A stretch of 64,000 bases of DNA, taken from NCBI GenBank assembly GCA_019115765.1, contig DXCZ01000002.1, positions 1-64,000 on the forward strand. The letters are read 5' to 3'. Below, one piece after another: positions 53,402 through 62,149 of the stretch (positions within the stretch are counted from its first letter, which is position 1; the number at the start of each line of letters is the position of its first letter). The position numbers and the translations under genes were made by a program. The notes beneath the pieces were generated by a model. That model worked only from the letters and a program-made list of their open reading frames with translations. It was not told where the DNA came from and did not search any database. Origin of the DNA: Candidatus Mediterraneibacter stercoripullorum (lineage in GTDB: Bacteria; Bacillota; Clostridia; Lachnospirales; Lachnospiraceae).

Positions 53402-53926
53402 ATGGCATTTATCCCCAAGGGCATCATCCCTCCTATCATCACCCCTCTGACCGATGAGGGCGAAGTAAACTATCCGGTACTGCGCCAGATGGTAGATCAT
53501 CTGATTGACAACATCATCGCCATCAAAGACAGTACCGGCGACATGACCAACACAGCCGAATATATCCGCCTGACAAGAGACAACGACAGTTTCCATGTCC
53601 TGTGCGGAAGAGACACTCTGATCTACGCTGCGCTCTGCTACGGTGCTACCGGTTCCATTGCTTCCTGCGCCAACGTAGCGCCCAGAGCTGCTGTAGATAT
53701 CTACGAGAAATACATGGCAGGCGACCACCAGGGAGCACTGGACGCTCAGTTTCAGCTGGCACCTCTTCGGATCGCCTGCAATATGGGCACCTTCCCTGCC
53801 GTCATCAAGGAAGGGCTTGTTCAGCAGGGGATCCCGGTAGGAAAATGTCTGGCTCCCATCGCAGAACTGAAGCCGGAGGAGAAAGAAAAACTGCATCAGG
53901 TACTGGCAGATATGGGGCTGGTGTAG
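53402..53926 (+). pseudogene. DapA-family aldolase/dehydratase with internal deletion
   Basis: The 174-residue frame begins like a dihydrodipicolinate-synthase-family enzyme (PKGIIPPIITPLTDEGEVNYPVLRQMVDHLID). At about nt 53510 it jumps directly to the Schiff-base lysine strand (NIIAIKDSTGDM) and finishes normally. Members are about 290-300 residues, so about 115 residues are missing, including the GTTGE-type phosphate/carboxylate loop and the active-site Tyr segment. The frame is kept. In context it was probably a 5-keto-4-deoxyglucarate-type enzyme. AGGAG lies 14 nt before ATG 53402; a TTG at 53390 is the alternative start. Confidence 0.85.
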
Positions 53927-53999
53927 CGGCCCTCCCCGGATGACCGGTGCGGACACCGCGCTAAAGTTACCGGAAAGAGCATAAAAATTTCTTATAAAG

Positions 54000-54045
54000 A
54001 TGTCGGTCGCTGTGAAGATTCCACAACGGCCGACATTAATTTTCA
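54000..54045 (+). terminator. Terminator of the sugar-acid operon
   Basis: ATGTCGGTCG pairs with CGGCCGACAT, extended by TGTG/CACA, followed by TTAATTTTC. Confidence 0.7.
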
Positions 54046-54089
54046 TTTCCAAATGTTCAGAAATCCTGCCTCTTATAATATCTTCTTGT

Positions 54090-54314
54090 TTATGTTAATG
54101 ATAATGCTGCCGCTATAACTATAGCATGATTCTGATTACACAGCCGAAGATATTCATAAGCTTCCTCCAGCTGTTTGAAAACAGACCCGGAAAACTCTTT
54201 TTTATCTTGAAAATCTGTATTATCTTCATCTGAAAAAACCGCAATTTTCACTCTGTCAGACAGAATCACTGAAAGTTCCATAAGGAACATTCCAGGATTG
54301 TAAGCGGTCGCCAT
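54090..54314 (-). CDS. Small hypothetical protein downstream of the Fic gene
   Basis: The 74-residue frame begins 18 nt after the Fic stop on the same strand. It is acidic, with a helical stretch (FKQLEEAYEYLRLCNQNHAIVIA). No family is recognised and no clear ribosome site is seen. It could be a partner or a fragment; treat as tentative. Confidence 0.35.
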   Translation of the reverse strand: MATAYNPGMFLMELSVILSDRVKIAVFSDEDNTDFQDKKEFSGSVFKQLEEAYEYLRLCNQNHAIVIAAALSLT

Positions 54315-54332
54315 CGCAAAAATTTCTATGAC

Positions 54333-55379
54333 TTAGATTCTGACATAGCCGGTAGCAGGTCCCGAACCTACTTTGGCGATGTAACCACTCTTAACTAAAT
54401 CCGTCAGAGTACGTTCCACCGTCGTTTTACTAATGTCAGGGCAGGCATCCATGATTTCCTTTTTCGTGATTTTTCCAACTTTCTGGTCGATCATGGCTCG
54501 GATTCGCTCCGGCTTAGAAAGCGTGCGGTTTTTCAAATGCTCCACACGGCTTTCAAATTCATTGTATGCTTTCAGCGTAATGCCAAGATAATATTTTACA
54601 AAAGGTTCGTAGCTGTTCTCATTTTCATGCCAACCTATTGAGCTTGCCCGCAACGCTTCATAATAGGTTTCTTTAGTTTTTTCAATCAGCATTTCCATAC
54701 TGATGTACTTCCCGACAATATATCCGGCTTTATAGAACAGCAGAAGAGTCAGCAGGCGGCTCATGCGTCCATTCCCATCATTAAAGGGATGGATACAGAG
54801 AAAATCCAAAATAAACATGGGAATCAGAAGAAGTTTATCAATATGGTCTGCTTCCCAGGCTTCCCAAAATTCCCTGCAAAGTTCCTCCATCGCTTCTGCG
54901 GTCTGAAATGCCGGAACCGGAACAAATCGTGCCTTTTGATGCCCTTCTGCATCTGTTTCGGCAATGACATTATCCGCATTTTTATAACTCCCTCCAGCAG
55001 CTTTCTGAGAGTAAGAATACAAATCTCGATGCAGCTGTAAAATCAGATAGGGGCGGGGAATGATATATTCATAACTTTCATAAATGGTAGCAAGCACTTC
55101 CCGATAGCCTGCAATTTCCTGTTCGGAACGGTTTCTAGGTTCTGCCTTCTGGCTCACCAGTTCCTCCAGCCGCTTATCCGTTGTATAAATACCTTCGATG
55201 CGGTTGGAAGCACCCGTACTTTGAATCAATGCAACTTCCAGAAGCCTTTTCAGTTCGTCAATATTGGCTTCCAGAAATAACTCCTGCTTTCCTTTGTGTT
55301 CATGAATACTGGAAACCATTCGAACGATCTCCGATGTCAGAAGTTTTTCCGGTTCCTTTTTATAATCAAATAACCGCAT
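54333..55379 (-). CDS. Fic-domain AMP-transferase with C-terminal winged helix
   Basis: The 348-residue protein has the Fic motif HPFNDGNGRM (197-206), whose His attacks ATP to AMPylate target proteins. An N-terminal inhibitory motif S-x3-E-G (S58..E62-G63, SNRIEG) should occupy the ATP site and keep it silent. Residues about 285-348 form a winged helix (KITKKEIMDACPDISKTTVERTLTDLVKSGYIAK). The upstream gap contains a perfect inverted repeat over the promoter, consistent with autoregulation by this HTH. Confidence 0.93.
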   Translation of the reverse strand: MRLFDYKKEPEKLLTSEIVRMVSSIHEHKGKQELFLEANIDELKRLLEVALIQSTGASNRIEGIYTTDKRLEELVSQKAEPRNRSEQEIAGYREVLATIYESYEYIIPRPYLILQLHRDLYSYSQKAAGGSYKNADNVIAETDAEGHQKARFVPVPAFQTAEAMEELCREFWEAWEADHIDKLLLIPMFILDFLCIHPFNDGNGRMSRLLTLLLFYKAGYIVGKYISMEMLIEKTKETYYEALRASSIGWHENENSYEPFVKYYLGITLKAYNEFESRVEHLKNRTLSKPERIRAMIDQKVGKITKKEIMDACPDISKTTVERTLTDLVKSGYIAKVGSGPATGYVRI

Positions 55380-55402
55380 GCTATCTACCTCATTTCCAAT
55401 TT

Positions 55403-55455
55403 ATCTCCGTCATTTTACCCAAAAATGACGGAGATTTCAATATAATGACGAAGAT
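55403..55455 (-). promoter_or_regulatory. Operator array and promoter of the Fic gene
   Basis: ATCTCCGTCATTTT (55403-55416) and AAAATGACGGAGAT (55422-55435) are a perfect 14-bp inverted repeat with a 5-bp centre. A third half-site ATGACGAAGAT lies at 55445-55455. On the minus strand TTGAAA (55435-55440) and TAAAAT (55412-55417) are 17 nt apart, so both hexamers are covered by the repeat. Confidence 0.8.
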
Positions 55456-55500
55456 AAACTCTCTCCGTAAGCAGCAGCAAACCATTCAGCCATGGAGCGG

Positions 55501-56238
55501 CTACTCTTCCAGAAACACAAATTCCCGGTCCGTTGACCGCTCCTCATCAAAATGATACCCAAGCCGGTCAAATCCTTTTATCTTCTCCGCATCTTCCACC
55601 TGATTCTCAGCAAGCCAGCGCACCATCTCGCCTCGTGCCATCTTCGCCAGGGTACCCTTCTGCTTTACTTTCCCGTCTGTCAGCTCTCCGAACACACAGG
55701 TCAGATATGTATCCTCCGGTGTAAGGTACCGCTCCACACACTTGGAATACTCCTTCGAAGCCAGATTCAGGATAAAGTGATCCCCGTCTGTCACTTCCCG
55801 ATACAGCTTATCTCCCCAGAACCGGTACAGATCCCCGGCGGGCGAAGCCTTTGCCTGCATCTCCAGCCGGTAGGGCACGATCCCGTCGAAAGGCTTCACC
55901 ACTCCGTAAAAACCTGACAGGATCCGCAGATGATTCTGGATATAATCGGTCTCACTGCCTCCGAAAACAGCAGGCGCCATATACTGGTACTGGATGCCCT
56001 CATAGGAGATCACAGCCGGCGTCAGATTCCTCCTTAGATCCATCTCCTGGAATCTGCGGTAATTCTGCTCCGCGATCCTGTCATTGCATTTCCACAGTGC
56101 CTTCGCCTCCGGAAGCGACAGTCCCCGCATCCACTCCATCAGCTCCTCTGCTTCCTTCAGAAACACCGGCGTCGTCCGATGAGCCAGCGTGTCTGTATCC
56201 CGGTTCATTTTCTTTGCCGGTGATATGATAATTTTCAT
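55501..56238 (-). CDS. yaaA: YaaA peroxide stress protein
   Basis: The 245-residue protein starts MKIIISPAKKM and contains YEGIQYQYM, GFYGVVKPFDGIVPYRLEM and LNLASKEYSKCV, all standard YaaA/DUF328 segments. In E. coli YaaA lowers free iron and protects from hydrogen peroxide, and a DNA-binding activity has been reported. AGGAGG precedes the ATG. Confidence 0.94.
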   Translation of the reverse strand: MKIIISPAKKMNRDTDTLAHRTTPVFLKEAEELMEWMRGLSLPEAKALWKCNDRIAEQNYRRFQEMDLRRNLTPAVISYEGIQYQYMAPAVFGGSETDYIQNHLRILSGFYGVVKPFDGIVPYRLEMQAKASPAGDLYRFWGDKLYREVTDGDHFILNLASKEYSKCVERYLTPEDTYLTCVFGELTDGKVKQKGTLAKMARGEMVRWLAENQVEDAEKIKGFDRLGYHFDEERSTDREFVFLEE

Positions 56239-56329
56239 AAACTTCCTCCTTCTGAAAATCCGATCTCATTTATCCCACGGATTCCTTTCGTGTACTGTCT
56301 CAGTAAAGCGGGGGAATGCTTGTCTGCGT

Positions 56330-57163
56330 TCACTGTACTAATATCATCCAGATTCCCTGTGCGACACCGTCCGCGTCATTGGATGCCACGATCCGATCCG
56401 CCGCTTTCCGGCACGCTTCTGAAGCATTTGCCACAGCGAACCCGGCTCCCGCAAAGGCAAGCAGTCCTGCATCATTGTCTCCGTCCCCGAAGGCCGCCAG
56501 TTCCTCCCGCTTCAGCCCAAGACGATCCAGGAGAAACTTTGCTCCTGAATCTTTTCCAGATTCCCGGTAGGAAATCTCAAGCAGCTGGGGAACCGATGAA
56601 GTGATATACACATCCACCACGTAATTTTTCAGAGTTTTCCACAATCTTTCCTTAAGTTCTTCCCCTTTTACCACAACATCGATACTTTCCAGCTCGCTGC
56701 TGTGATCCAGGATGAACTTCTTCATGTCTTTAACAGGCGTCCTGGTCCGCTGGATATAAGGGATTGCCCGGGGCGCTGCCCCGAAGCGGACCGGATCGCT
56801 CACATACCTTGCTTCTGCATATGGCTTTCCATTGATAAACGCCTCGAAAGAGACCTCCTCTTTTTCTGTGTATCGCAGAATTGCCCTCACAGAGTCCGCG
56901 GTCAGCTTATACTGCCTCAGACACTTTCCCGACCGGATATCATAAACCGCCGCACCGTTGGACATAATTGCATATCGGATCCCCTCTATGGAAAGAATAT
57001 CCTCCGGCAGGGAATCCAGGGAACGTCCGCTGGCCACAACAATATGGATCCCGGCATCGATCGCCGCCTCCAGAGCATCTCTGTTCGCCTGACTCAGATA
57101 TCCATCGCTGTTCAGGGTTGTCCTGTCCAGATCAAGTGCAATACATTTTATCTTCATTCTCAT
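56330..57163 (-). CDS. Cof-type HAD phosphatase
   Basis: The 277-residue HAD hydrolase has motif I ALDLDRTTLN, motif II VVASGR, a Cof-type cap (about 80-190) and the Mg-binding motif GDGDNDAGLL near residue 240. It dephosphorylates small sugar or cofactor phosphates. Motif I has Arg where most relatives have Gly (DLDRT rather than DLDGT), which is common. The start ATG 57163 overlaps the stop of the alkyltransferase-like gene (ATGA). Confidence 0.9.
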   Translation of the reverse strand: MRMKIKCIALDLDRTTLNSDGYLSQANRDALEAAIDAGIHIVVASGRSLDSLPEDILSIEGIRYAIMSNGAAVYDIRSGKCLRQYKLTADSVRAILRYTEKEEVSFEAFINGKPYAEARYVSDPVRFGAAPRAIPYIQRTRTPVKDMKKFILDHSSELESIDVVVKGEELKERLWKTLKNYVVDVYITSSVPQLLEISYRESGKDSGAKFLLDRLGLKREELAAFGDGDNDAGLLAFAGAGFAVANASEACRKAADRIVASNDADGVAQGIWMILVQ

Positions 57164-57567
57164 ATCTTCTGCTGCCGGAATATCTCGCGGAATTCCAGCG
57201 CTTCCTCCATCGTATTCTGCCACCCGTCCTTCTTCAGATCGACCATCCAGCCTTTATCTGTCCGAAACACATGGACACCTTCTCCTTCCAGGAGCAGGCG
57301 CTGCATATCCCCCGTCTCAAAGGCTGCCGCGCCGCTTAACATTCCTCTGGAGTTCACCACTCTGTGGGCCGGGATATCGGGGCCAAGACGGTCTCTGTTC
57401 AGAGCATATCCAACCTGGCGCGCATTCTTCGGCTTCCCGCAGAGAAGGGCAATCTGGCCGTAAGAAGCCACTTTGCCATAAGGGATGGCGCGGCAGACAA
57501 CTGCCGCCCGTTTATAGAAATCATAGTCCTGCAATATCGCATCTCCTATCCATTCAAGACTCGCCAC
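57160..57567 (-). CDS. Alkyltransferase-like protein (MGMT family without the catalytic Cys)
   Basis: The 135-residue protein has the MGMT DNA-binding domain (IPYGKVASYGQIALLCG, ARQVGYALNR) and the helix with the active site. The motif reads PAHRVVN instead of PCHRVV, so the alkyl-accepting Cys is replaced by Ala. Such ATL proteins recognise O6-alkylguanine and hand it to excision repair. The start is GTG 57567; a ribosome site is weak. It overlaps the Cof gene by 4 nt. Confidence 0.88.
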   Translation of the reverse strand: MASLEWIGDAILQDYDFYKRAAVVCRAIPYGKVASYGQIALLCGKPKNARQVGYALNRDRLGPDIPAHRVVNSRGMLSGAAAFETGDMQRLLLEGEGVHVFRTDKGWMVDLKKDGWQNTMEEALEFREIFRQQKI

Positions 57568-57580
57568 TGATACTGATTTG

Positions 57581-58162
57581 TTACTCGCCGCCTGTAGAGG
57601 CGGGAGTCATCTCACATCTGATATACTCTTTTGTAATCTTCATGATCGTCTCCAGGTTCTTAAGATCTGTGATCACATCACCGGTCTCCAGTGAATGATC
57701 TGCGCCCTCCGTAATGTAAAGGGGAAATCCTCCTGTTTCGCATCCTCTGTTCACTGCGTCCAGATCCGCCCAGGCATCATTCGTCCCCGTGAAAGCGATC
57801 CCCGGCTGGTTCATAAACTGAAAAGAAGCCTCTACCGGCGTATAATAAACATTTCTCGTATGCAAATGATATTTTGCTCCGTACGCAGACGCCACAGCAG
57901 TCCCTACGCTTTTCGATATAAACAAAATGTCCTCATACTGGGAAAAGTCCACCTCTTTCAGAAGTTCCTCTGCCTGTGAAAGCGCGCTGAAAAATGCCCG
58001 CTCCATCTTCTTCTTAGAGCCCTTCACCCCTTTGGGGAAACCTCCATACGGCGCTTCCACGATCTCATAACCTGCTTCCGCTGCAATCTTTTTACTGTAA
58101 TACAGAAGCGGCTTGTCTGTATGGTATCCGATTCCCGGAAAAATCACTGCAATCTTCTTCAT
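57581..58162 (-). CDS. Alpha/beta-hydrolase-like protein
   Basis: The 193-residue protein has a nucleophile elbow-like SKSVGTAVA and a late GADHSLE with a candidate catalytic His. The fold reads as a small alpha/beta hydrolase. No substrate can be assigned. GGAGAAG precedes the ATG. The next gene starts 13 nt after its stop, so it is in operon with the alkyltransferase-like and Cof genes. Confidence 0.75.
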   Translation of the reverse strand: MKKIAVIFPGIGYHTDKPLLYYSKKIAAEAGYEIVEAPYGGFPKGVKGSKKKMERAFFSALSQAEELLKEVDFSQYEDILFISKSVGTAVASAYGAKYHLHTRNVYYTPVEASFQFMNQPGIAFTGTNDAWADLDAVNRGCETGGFPLYITEGADHSLETGDVITDLKNLETIMKITKEYIRCEMTPASTGGE

Positions 58163-58334
58163 AATTTATCTTCTCCTTTTACAATCATTCCGAGCAAAGC
58201 TCTCCTGTGAATCCCGGCGTAGGAACCAGGTCAGCTTCCGCTGAAATGACACATCTTCGAATTCCTCCGCACTCCGTTCTGCTTTTTATCTTAACACATT
58301 CTAAAATTTGTGAAAATATATTCCGTTGTTTCCA

Positions 58335-58343
58335 TGTTATAAT
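58335..58343 (+). promoter_or_regulatory. Extended -10 promoter of the DegV gene
   Basis: TGTTATAAT matches the extended TGnTATAAT form, 53 nt before ATG 58396; no good -35 is seen, which is usual for this type. Confidence 0.55.
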
Positions 58344-58395
58344 TGAAAAGGCAGTCCGGCTGAACTGCTTTTTGAAGTTAAAGGAGGAAAATATT

Positions 58396-59268
58396 ATGTC
58401 ATCAGAAATACAAAATACAAAGAAAATCATCCTGAGCGCAGACAGTACCTGCGATCTTGACACAGACTTAAAAGAACGGTATCACGTGAATTACTTTCCC
58501 CTGCACATCATATTAAACGGCAAGGAATACCGTGATAACATCGACATCACCCCGGAACAGGTCTACCAGGAATACTATGACCACAAGGTTCTTCCCAAGA
58601 CCGCCGCTGTAAACGCTCAGGAGTATATCGATCACTTCCGCCCCTGGGTTGAGGACGGCTGTGAAGTCATACACATTAATCTCGGAAGCGCACTGTCGAG
58701 CTCTTACCAGAACTGCTGCATCGCAGCGGAAGAACTGGGACATGTTCACGTCATCGACAGCTGCAATCTCTCTACCGGAACCGGCCTTCTGGTCGTTGCC
58801 GCCGGAAAGATGATCGAACAGGGCCTGGACGCTCCGTCTATCGCAGAGGCACTCCGTGCAAGGACAGCCAAATGCCACGCAAGCTTTGTTCTGGACACCC
58901 TTACCTTTCTTCACGCTGGCGGACGCTGCTCTTCCCTTGCAGCTCTCGGCGCCAATATGCTGAAGCTCAAGCCATGTATCCAGGTGGACAACCATGACGG
59001 AAGCATGGGCGTCGGGAAGAAATACCGGGGTTCTCTGGACAAAGCACTGGAAAAGTATGTTCGGGATGAACTGGGAAAATATCCGGATATCAATACAGAC
59101 CTGCTTTTTATCACACACTCCGGAATCCCGCAGGAATATATTGATCTTGTAAGAAAAACCATAGATGAGACCATGCATTTTAAAGAGATCCATGTTACAA
59201 AAGCAAGCTGCACGATCTCCTGCCACTGCGGTCCGAATACGCTTGGAATACTATTTGAGACGAAATAA
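58396..59268 (+). CDS. DegV family fatty-acid-binding protein
   Basis: The 290-residue protein has ILSADSTCDL at the start, then LGSALSSSYQNC, DSCNLSTGTGLLV and FVLDTLTFLHAGGRCS, the DegV signatures. DegV/FakB proteins hold a fatty acid for phosphorylation by FakA. No fakA is nearby. AAAGGAGG precedes ATG 58396. Confidence 0.93.
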   Translation: MSSEIQNTKKIILSADSTCDLDTDLKERYHVNYFPLHIILNGKEYRDNIDITPEQVYQEYYDHKVLPKTAAVNAQEYIDHFRPWVEDGCEVIHINLGSALSSSYQNCCIAAEELGHVHVIDSCNLSTGTGLLVVAAGKMIEQGLDAPSIAEALRARTAKCHASFVLDTLTFLHAGGRCSSLAALGANMLKLKPCIQVDNHDGSMGVGKKYRGSLDKALEKYVRDELGKYPDINTDLLFITHSGIPQEYIDLVRKTIDETMHFKEIHVTKASCTISCHCGPNTLGILFETK

Positions 59269-59273
59269 AATAA

Positions 59274-59311
59274 GCAGGCTCCCGCATCGTCACCTGTATG
59301 CGGGAGCCTGC
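59274..59311 (+). terminator. Terminator of the DegV gene
   Basis: GCAGGCTCCCGCAT and ATGCGGGAGCCTGC form a perfect 14-bp stem with a 10-nt loop. The T-run is short. Confidence 0.8.
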
Positions 59312-59367
59312 CCTGTAAACTGCAGCAGCTGAACAGCTTACTTCAGCATACCGCAGCGTATCATATT

Positions 59368-60262
59368 TTATAGCAGTTCATTCTCCAGATCCTGCAGCAT
59401 CAGATCCAGCGCTGTCACGCCGCCCTCAGCTGTATACCACACTGCCGGGTGGGAAAGATACACAACATTGCCGTTCTTGTATGCATCTGTTCCCATGACC
59501 AGCTCGTTCTCCATGATCTCCTGAGCCAGCTGCGCGCCGTCTGTACCGATTGCCGCATCTCTGTCCATGACAAAGATATATTCCGGATTCTTCTCAACGA
59601 CGAACTCAAAGGAAGCCTCGTTTCCGTGTGTAGCTGTATCGATATTGGAGTCTACGCCGATATTATCGAATCCGATTTCTTTTCCGATGATCGAGCAGCG
59701 GCCGTCATTTCCAAGCACATTAAAGCTGCCGCTGGTACACATTCCGATGATCGCCGTCTTTCCTTCCGCGAACTGGGAAAGCGCCTCAATCCGGCTGTCA
59801 AAGTCCGCCATCAGTTCGTCCACCTTATCCTCAAGCCCGAAAATCGATGCAATGGTAGACGCATTTGTGCGCACACTTTCCGCAACTCCTGCTTCACTGT
59901 CTGTAGCAAGGTAAACAACCGGTGCGATCTCGTTGAGTGCATCATAAGAAGAAGAGAGACGTCCTCCGATAAAGATGATATCCGGTTCACACTCCGAGAT
60001 TGTCAAGAATATCCAGGCATGCCATGTCAAGGATTGCAACCCGCTCCGGATCATAGGGAACCTCTACTTCTGTCAGCTCTCCCTCCGCATTTCTGCTCTG
60101 GATGGTGATCGTCTCCGGTTTCTCATCTGAGCTGTCTTCTGCAGACCCGCTGTCTGCCGCCTGGCCGCTGTCCGACGAAGGTCCGCCGGATGTGCTGCCG
60201 CACGCGGCAAGTGAAAATACCATAGCTGCAGATAACATCAGTGTTAAAATTCTTTTTTTCAT
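59368..60262 (-). pseudogene. Siderophore-binding lipoprotein gene broken by a deletion/frameshift
   Basis: ATG 60262 opens a lipoprotein signal (VFSLAACGS), a Ser/Asp-rich linker and the start of a FecB/YclQ-type binding domain (VEVPYDPERVAILDMACLDILDNLGV), which then stops at 59987. From about 59998 another frame continues in register with the family (EPDIIFIGGRLSSSYDALNEIAPVVYL and onward) to 59368. About 40-45 residues that normally lie between these segments are missing, and the frame is shifted. The ABC transporter therefore lacks its own binding protein unless another is encoded elsewhere. Confidence 0.85.
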
Positions 60263-60331
60263 GTAATATAATCCTCCGATTTTCGTATAATTTCAGACTG
60301 CCTGGGGCAAACACTCCCCCCTGCCGTCCTT

Positions 60332-61084
60332 TTAGTAATAGATGGACAGCGGTTTTCCCTGGATCTCCTGGATCTCAAAGTCCACGCGATAGATCTCTGA
60401 CAGGTTTTCCTTTGTCATGACCTCATTTACTGTACCAAACTTCGCGATCTTCCCATCCACGAATGCGCAGATATAGTCGGAATAAAACGCCGCATAGTTG
60501 ATCTCATGAAGCACCAGCACTACTGTCTTTCCAAGCTCATCGCAGAGCCGGCGCACGATCTTCATCATGTTGGTGGCATGATAGATATCCAGACTGTTTG
60601 TCGGCTCATCCAGAAGTACATATTCTGTATCCTGAGCAATCACCATGGCAATGTATGCCCTCTGCCTCTGGCCGCCGGACAGCTCGTCGATAAACCGGTC
60701 TTCGAACTCTTCCAGCTCCATATACCGGATTGCCTTATCGATCAGCACCTCATCCTCCTCTGTCAGGCGTCCGCCCGAGTAAGGGAACCTTCCAAACGCC
60801 ACCAGTTCCCGCACTGTCAGCTTCATCTGAATATTGTTTGTCTGCGTCAGGATGGCCAGCCGTTTTGCCAGTTCCTTGCTCTTCCATTTGGAAATATCTT
60901 TTCCGTCAAAGCTGACCAGGCCCGTGTCCTGGGCGATCAGCCGGGAAATCATTCCCATGACAGTGGATTTTCCTGCTCCGTTGGGTCCGATCAGCGAAAT
61001 GACCTTCCCCTTCGGTATTTCAAAGGAAACCGAATCTACAACTGCCTTTCCGTCATATTTCTTTGTCAGTTTTTCTACGAACAT
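60332..61084 (-). CDS. Siderophore ABC transporter ATPase
   Basis: The 250-residue ATPase has Walker A GPNGAGKST, signature LSGGQRQRAYIAM, Walker B YVLLDEPTNSLD and switch His (LVLHEIN), and is of the FecE/YclP type. It lies 3 nt after the second permease gene and 69 nt before the broken binding protein gene. Confidence 0.94.
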   Translation of the reverse strand: MFVEKLTKKYDGKAVVDSVSFEIPKGKVISLIGPNGAGKSTVMGMISRLIAQDTGLVSFDGKDISKWKSKELAKRLAILTQTNNIQMKLTVRELVAFGRFPYSGGRLTEEDEVLIDKAIRYMELEEFEDRFIDELSGGQRQRAYIAMVIAQDTEYVLLDEPTNSLDIYHATNMMKIVRRLCDELGKTVVLVLHEINYAAFYSDYICAFVDGKIAKFGTVNEVMTKENLSEIYRVDFEIQEIQGKPLSIYY

Positions 61085-61087
61085 GTT

Positions 61088-62149
61088 CTATACCCTCCTG
61101 TTTGTCAGCAGAAGGTACAGGAAATAGATCCCGCCTCCCACCGTGATAAATACGCTGACAGGTATCGTATAGGAAAATACATGCTCCACCAGGAGCTGGC
61201 CTCCCACCAGCACCACCATTCCAAACAGCGCCGATCCCAGGATCAGCTGCCCGTGCCGGTATGTTTTCAGGAGCTGCCGGGCAAGGTTTGCTATGATCAG
61301 CCCCAGAAATGAAATCGGGCCTACCATTGCCGTGGCTACGGCGATGCAGAGTGTCACTCCGAGCAGAAGCCTCCGGATACAGTTGTCATAGTCCACACCC
61401 AGATTGATGGCCTGATCCTTTCCAAGCGTGATCACATTCAGAATGGCCAGATCTTTCCTCAGTACGAAGATCAGCACCGCCAGCACGATCACCGAAAAAA
61501 GGATGATCTCTGAATTAATATTGCTGAAGCTTGCCACCAGCGTATTCAAAAGTGTGTCGTACTCGTTGGGGTCCATAACTCTTGTCAGTGTAGTCTGGAT
61601 GCTGGAAAAGAAGGACGTCAGCACCGTACCGATCAGAAGAACATAGAGTACGTTATGTTTTGTCTTTTTAAACAGATAGCTATAGATCACAGTCGCCGTA
61701 ATTCCCATCAGGACAAGATCCATAGCAAAAGCCGCATTCGAGTTCACTGCAAATATGCTTCCTGTTCCGGCCACAAATACCACCGCCGTATGGATCAGCG
61801 TATAAAGGGAATTCATCCCCAGCAGACAGGGCGTAACAATGGTATTGTTGATAATGGACTGGAAGACCAGGGACGCACCGCCGATGGCAAATGCAGTGAT
61901 CAGCATGACGATCAGCTTCGGCGTACGGATCTTCATGGCATAGGCAAACAGCTTTTCATTTTCAAACTTTACATCTACAAACATGTATGCCGCTGCCACA
62001 ATGACTACAATAAGAGCCATGATCCACAGCTTTCTTGTATTTGCCCGTGCGGCCGCAACCGTCCGGCCGGCTTTCGCCCTTCCCCCTGCCTTTGCTGCAG
62101 CATCTGCCACATTGCCGCTGTATACATTATCATAAGCATTTGCACTCAT
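61088..62149 (-). CDS. Siderophore ABC transporter permease (FecD/YclO type)
   Basis: The 353-residue permease of the BtuC/FecCD fold has about nine to ten helices with family landmarks AIGGASLVFQSIINNTIVTPCLLGMN and the cytoplasmic coupling GPISFLGLIIANLAR. An unusual Ala/Lys/Arg-rich leader of about 40 residues precedes the first helix. It starts by ATGA overlap with the stop of the preceding permease gene. Confidence 0.93.
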   Translation of the reverse strand: MSANAYDNVYSGNVADAAAKAGGRAKAGRTVAAARANTRKLWIMALIVVIVAAAYMFVDVKFENEKLFAYAMKIRTPKLIVMLITAFAIGGASLVFQSIINNTIVTPCLLGMNSLYTLIHTAVVFVAGTGSIFAVNSNAAFAMDLVLMGITATVIYSYLFKKTKHNVLYVLLIGTVLTSFFSSIQTTLTRVMDPNEYDTLLNTLVASFSNINSEIILFSVIVLAVLIFVLRKDLAILNVITLGKDQAINLGVDYDNCIRRLLLGVTLCIAVATAMVGPISFLGLIIANLARQLLKTYRHGQLILGSALFGMVVLVGGQLLVEHVFSYTIPVSVFITVGGGIYFLYLLLTNRRV

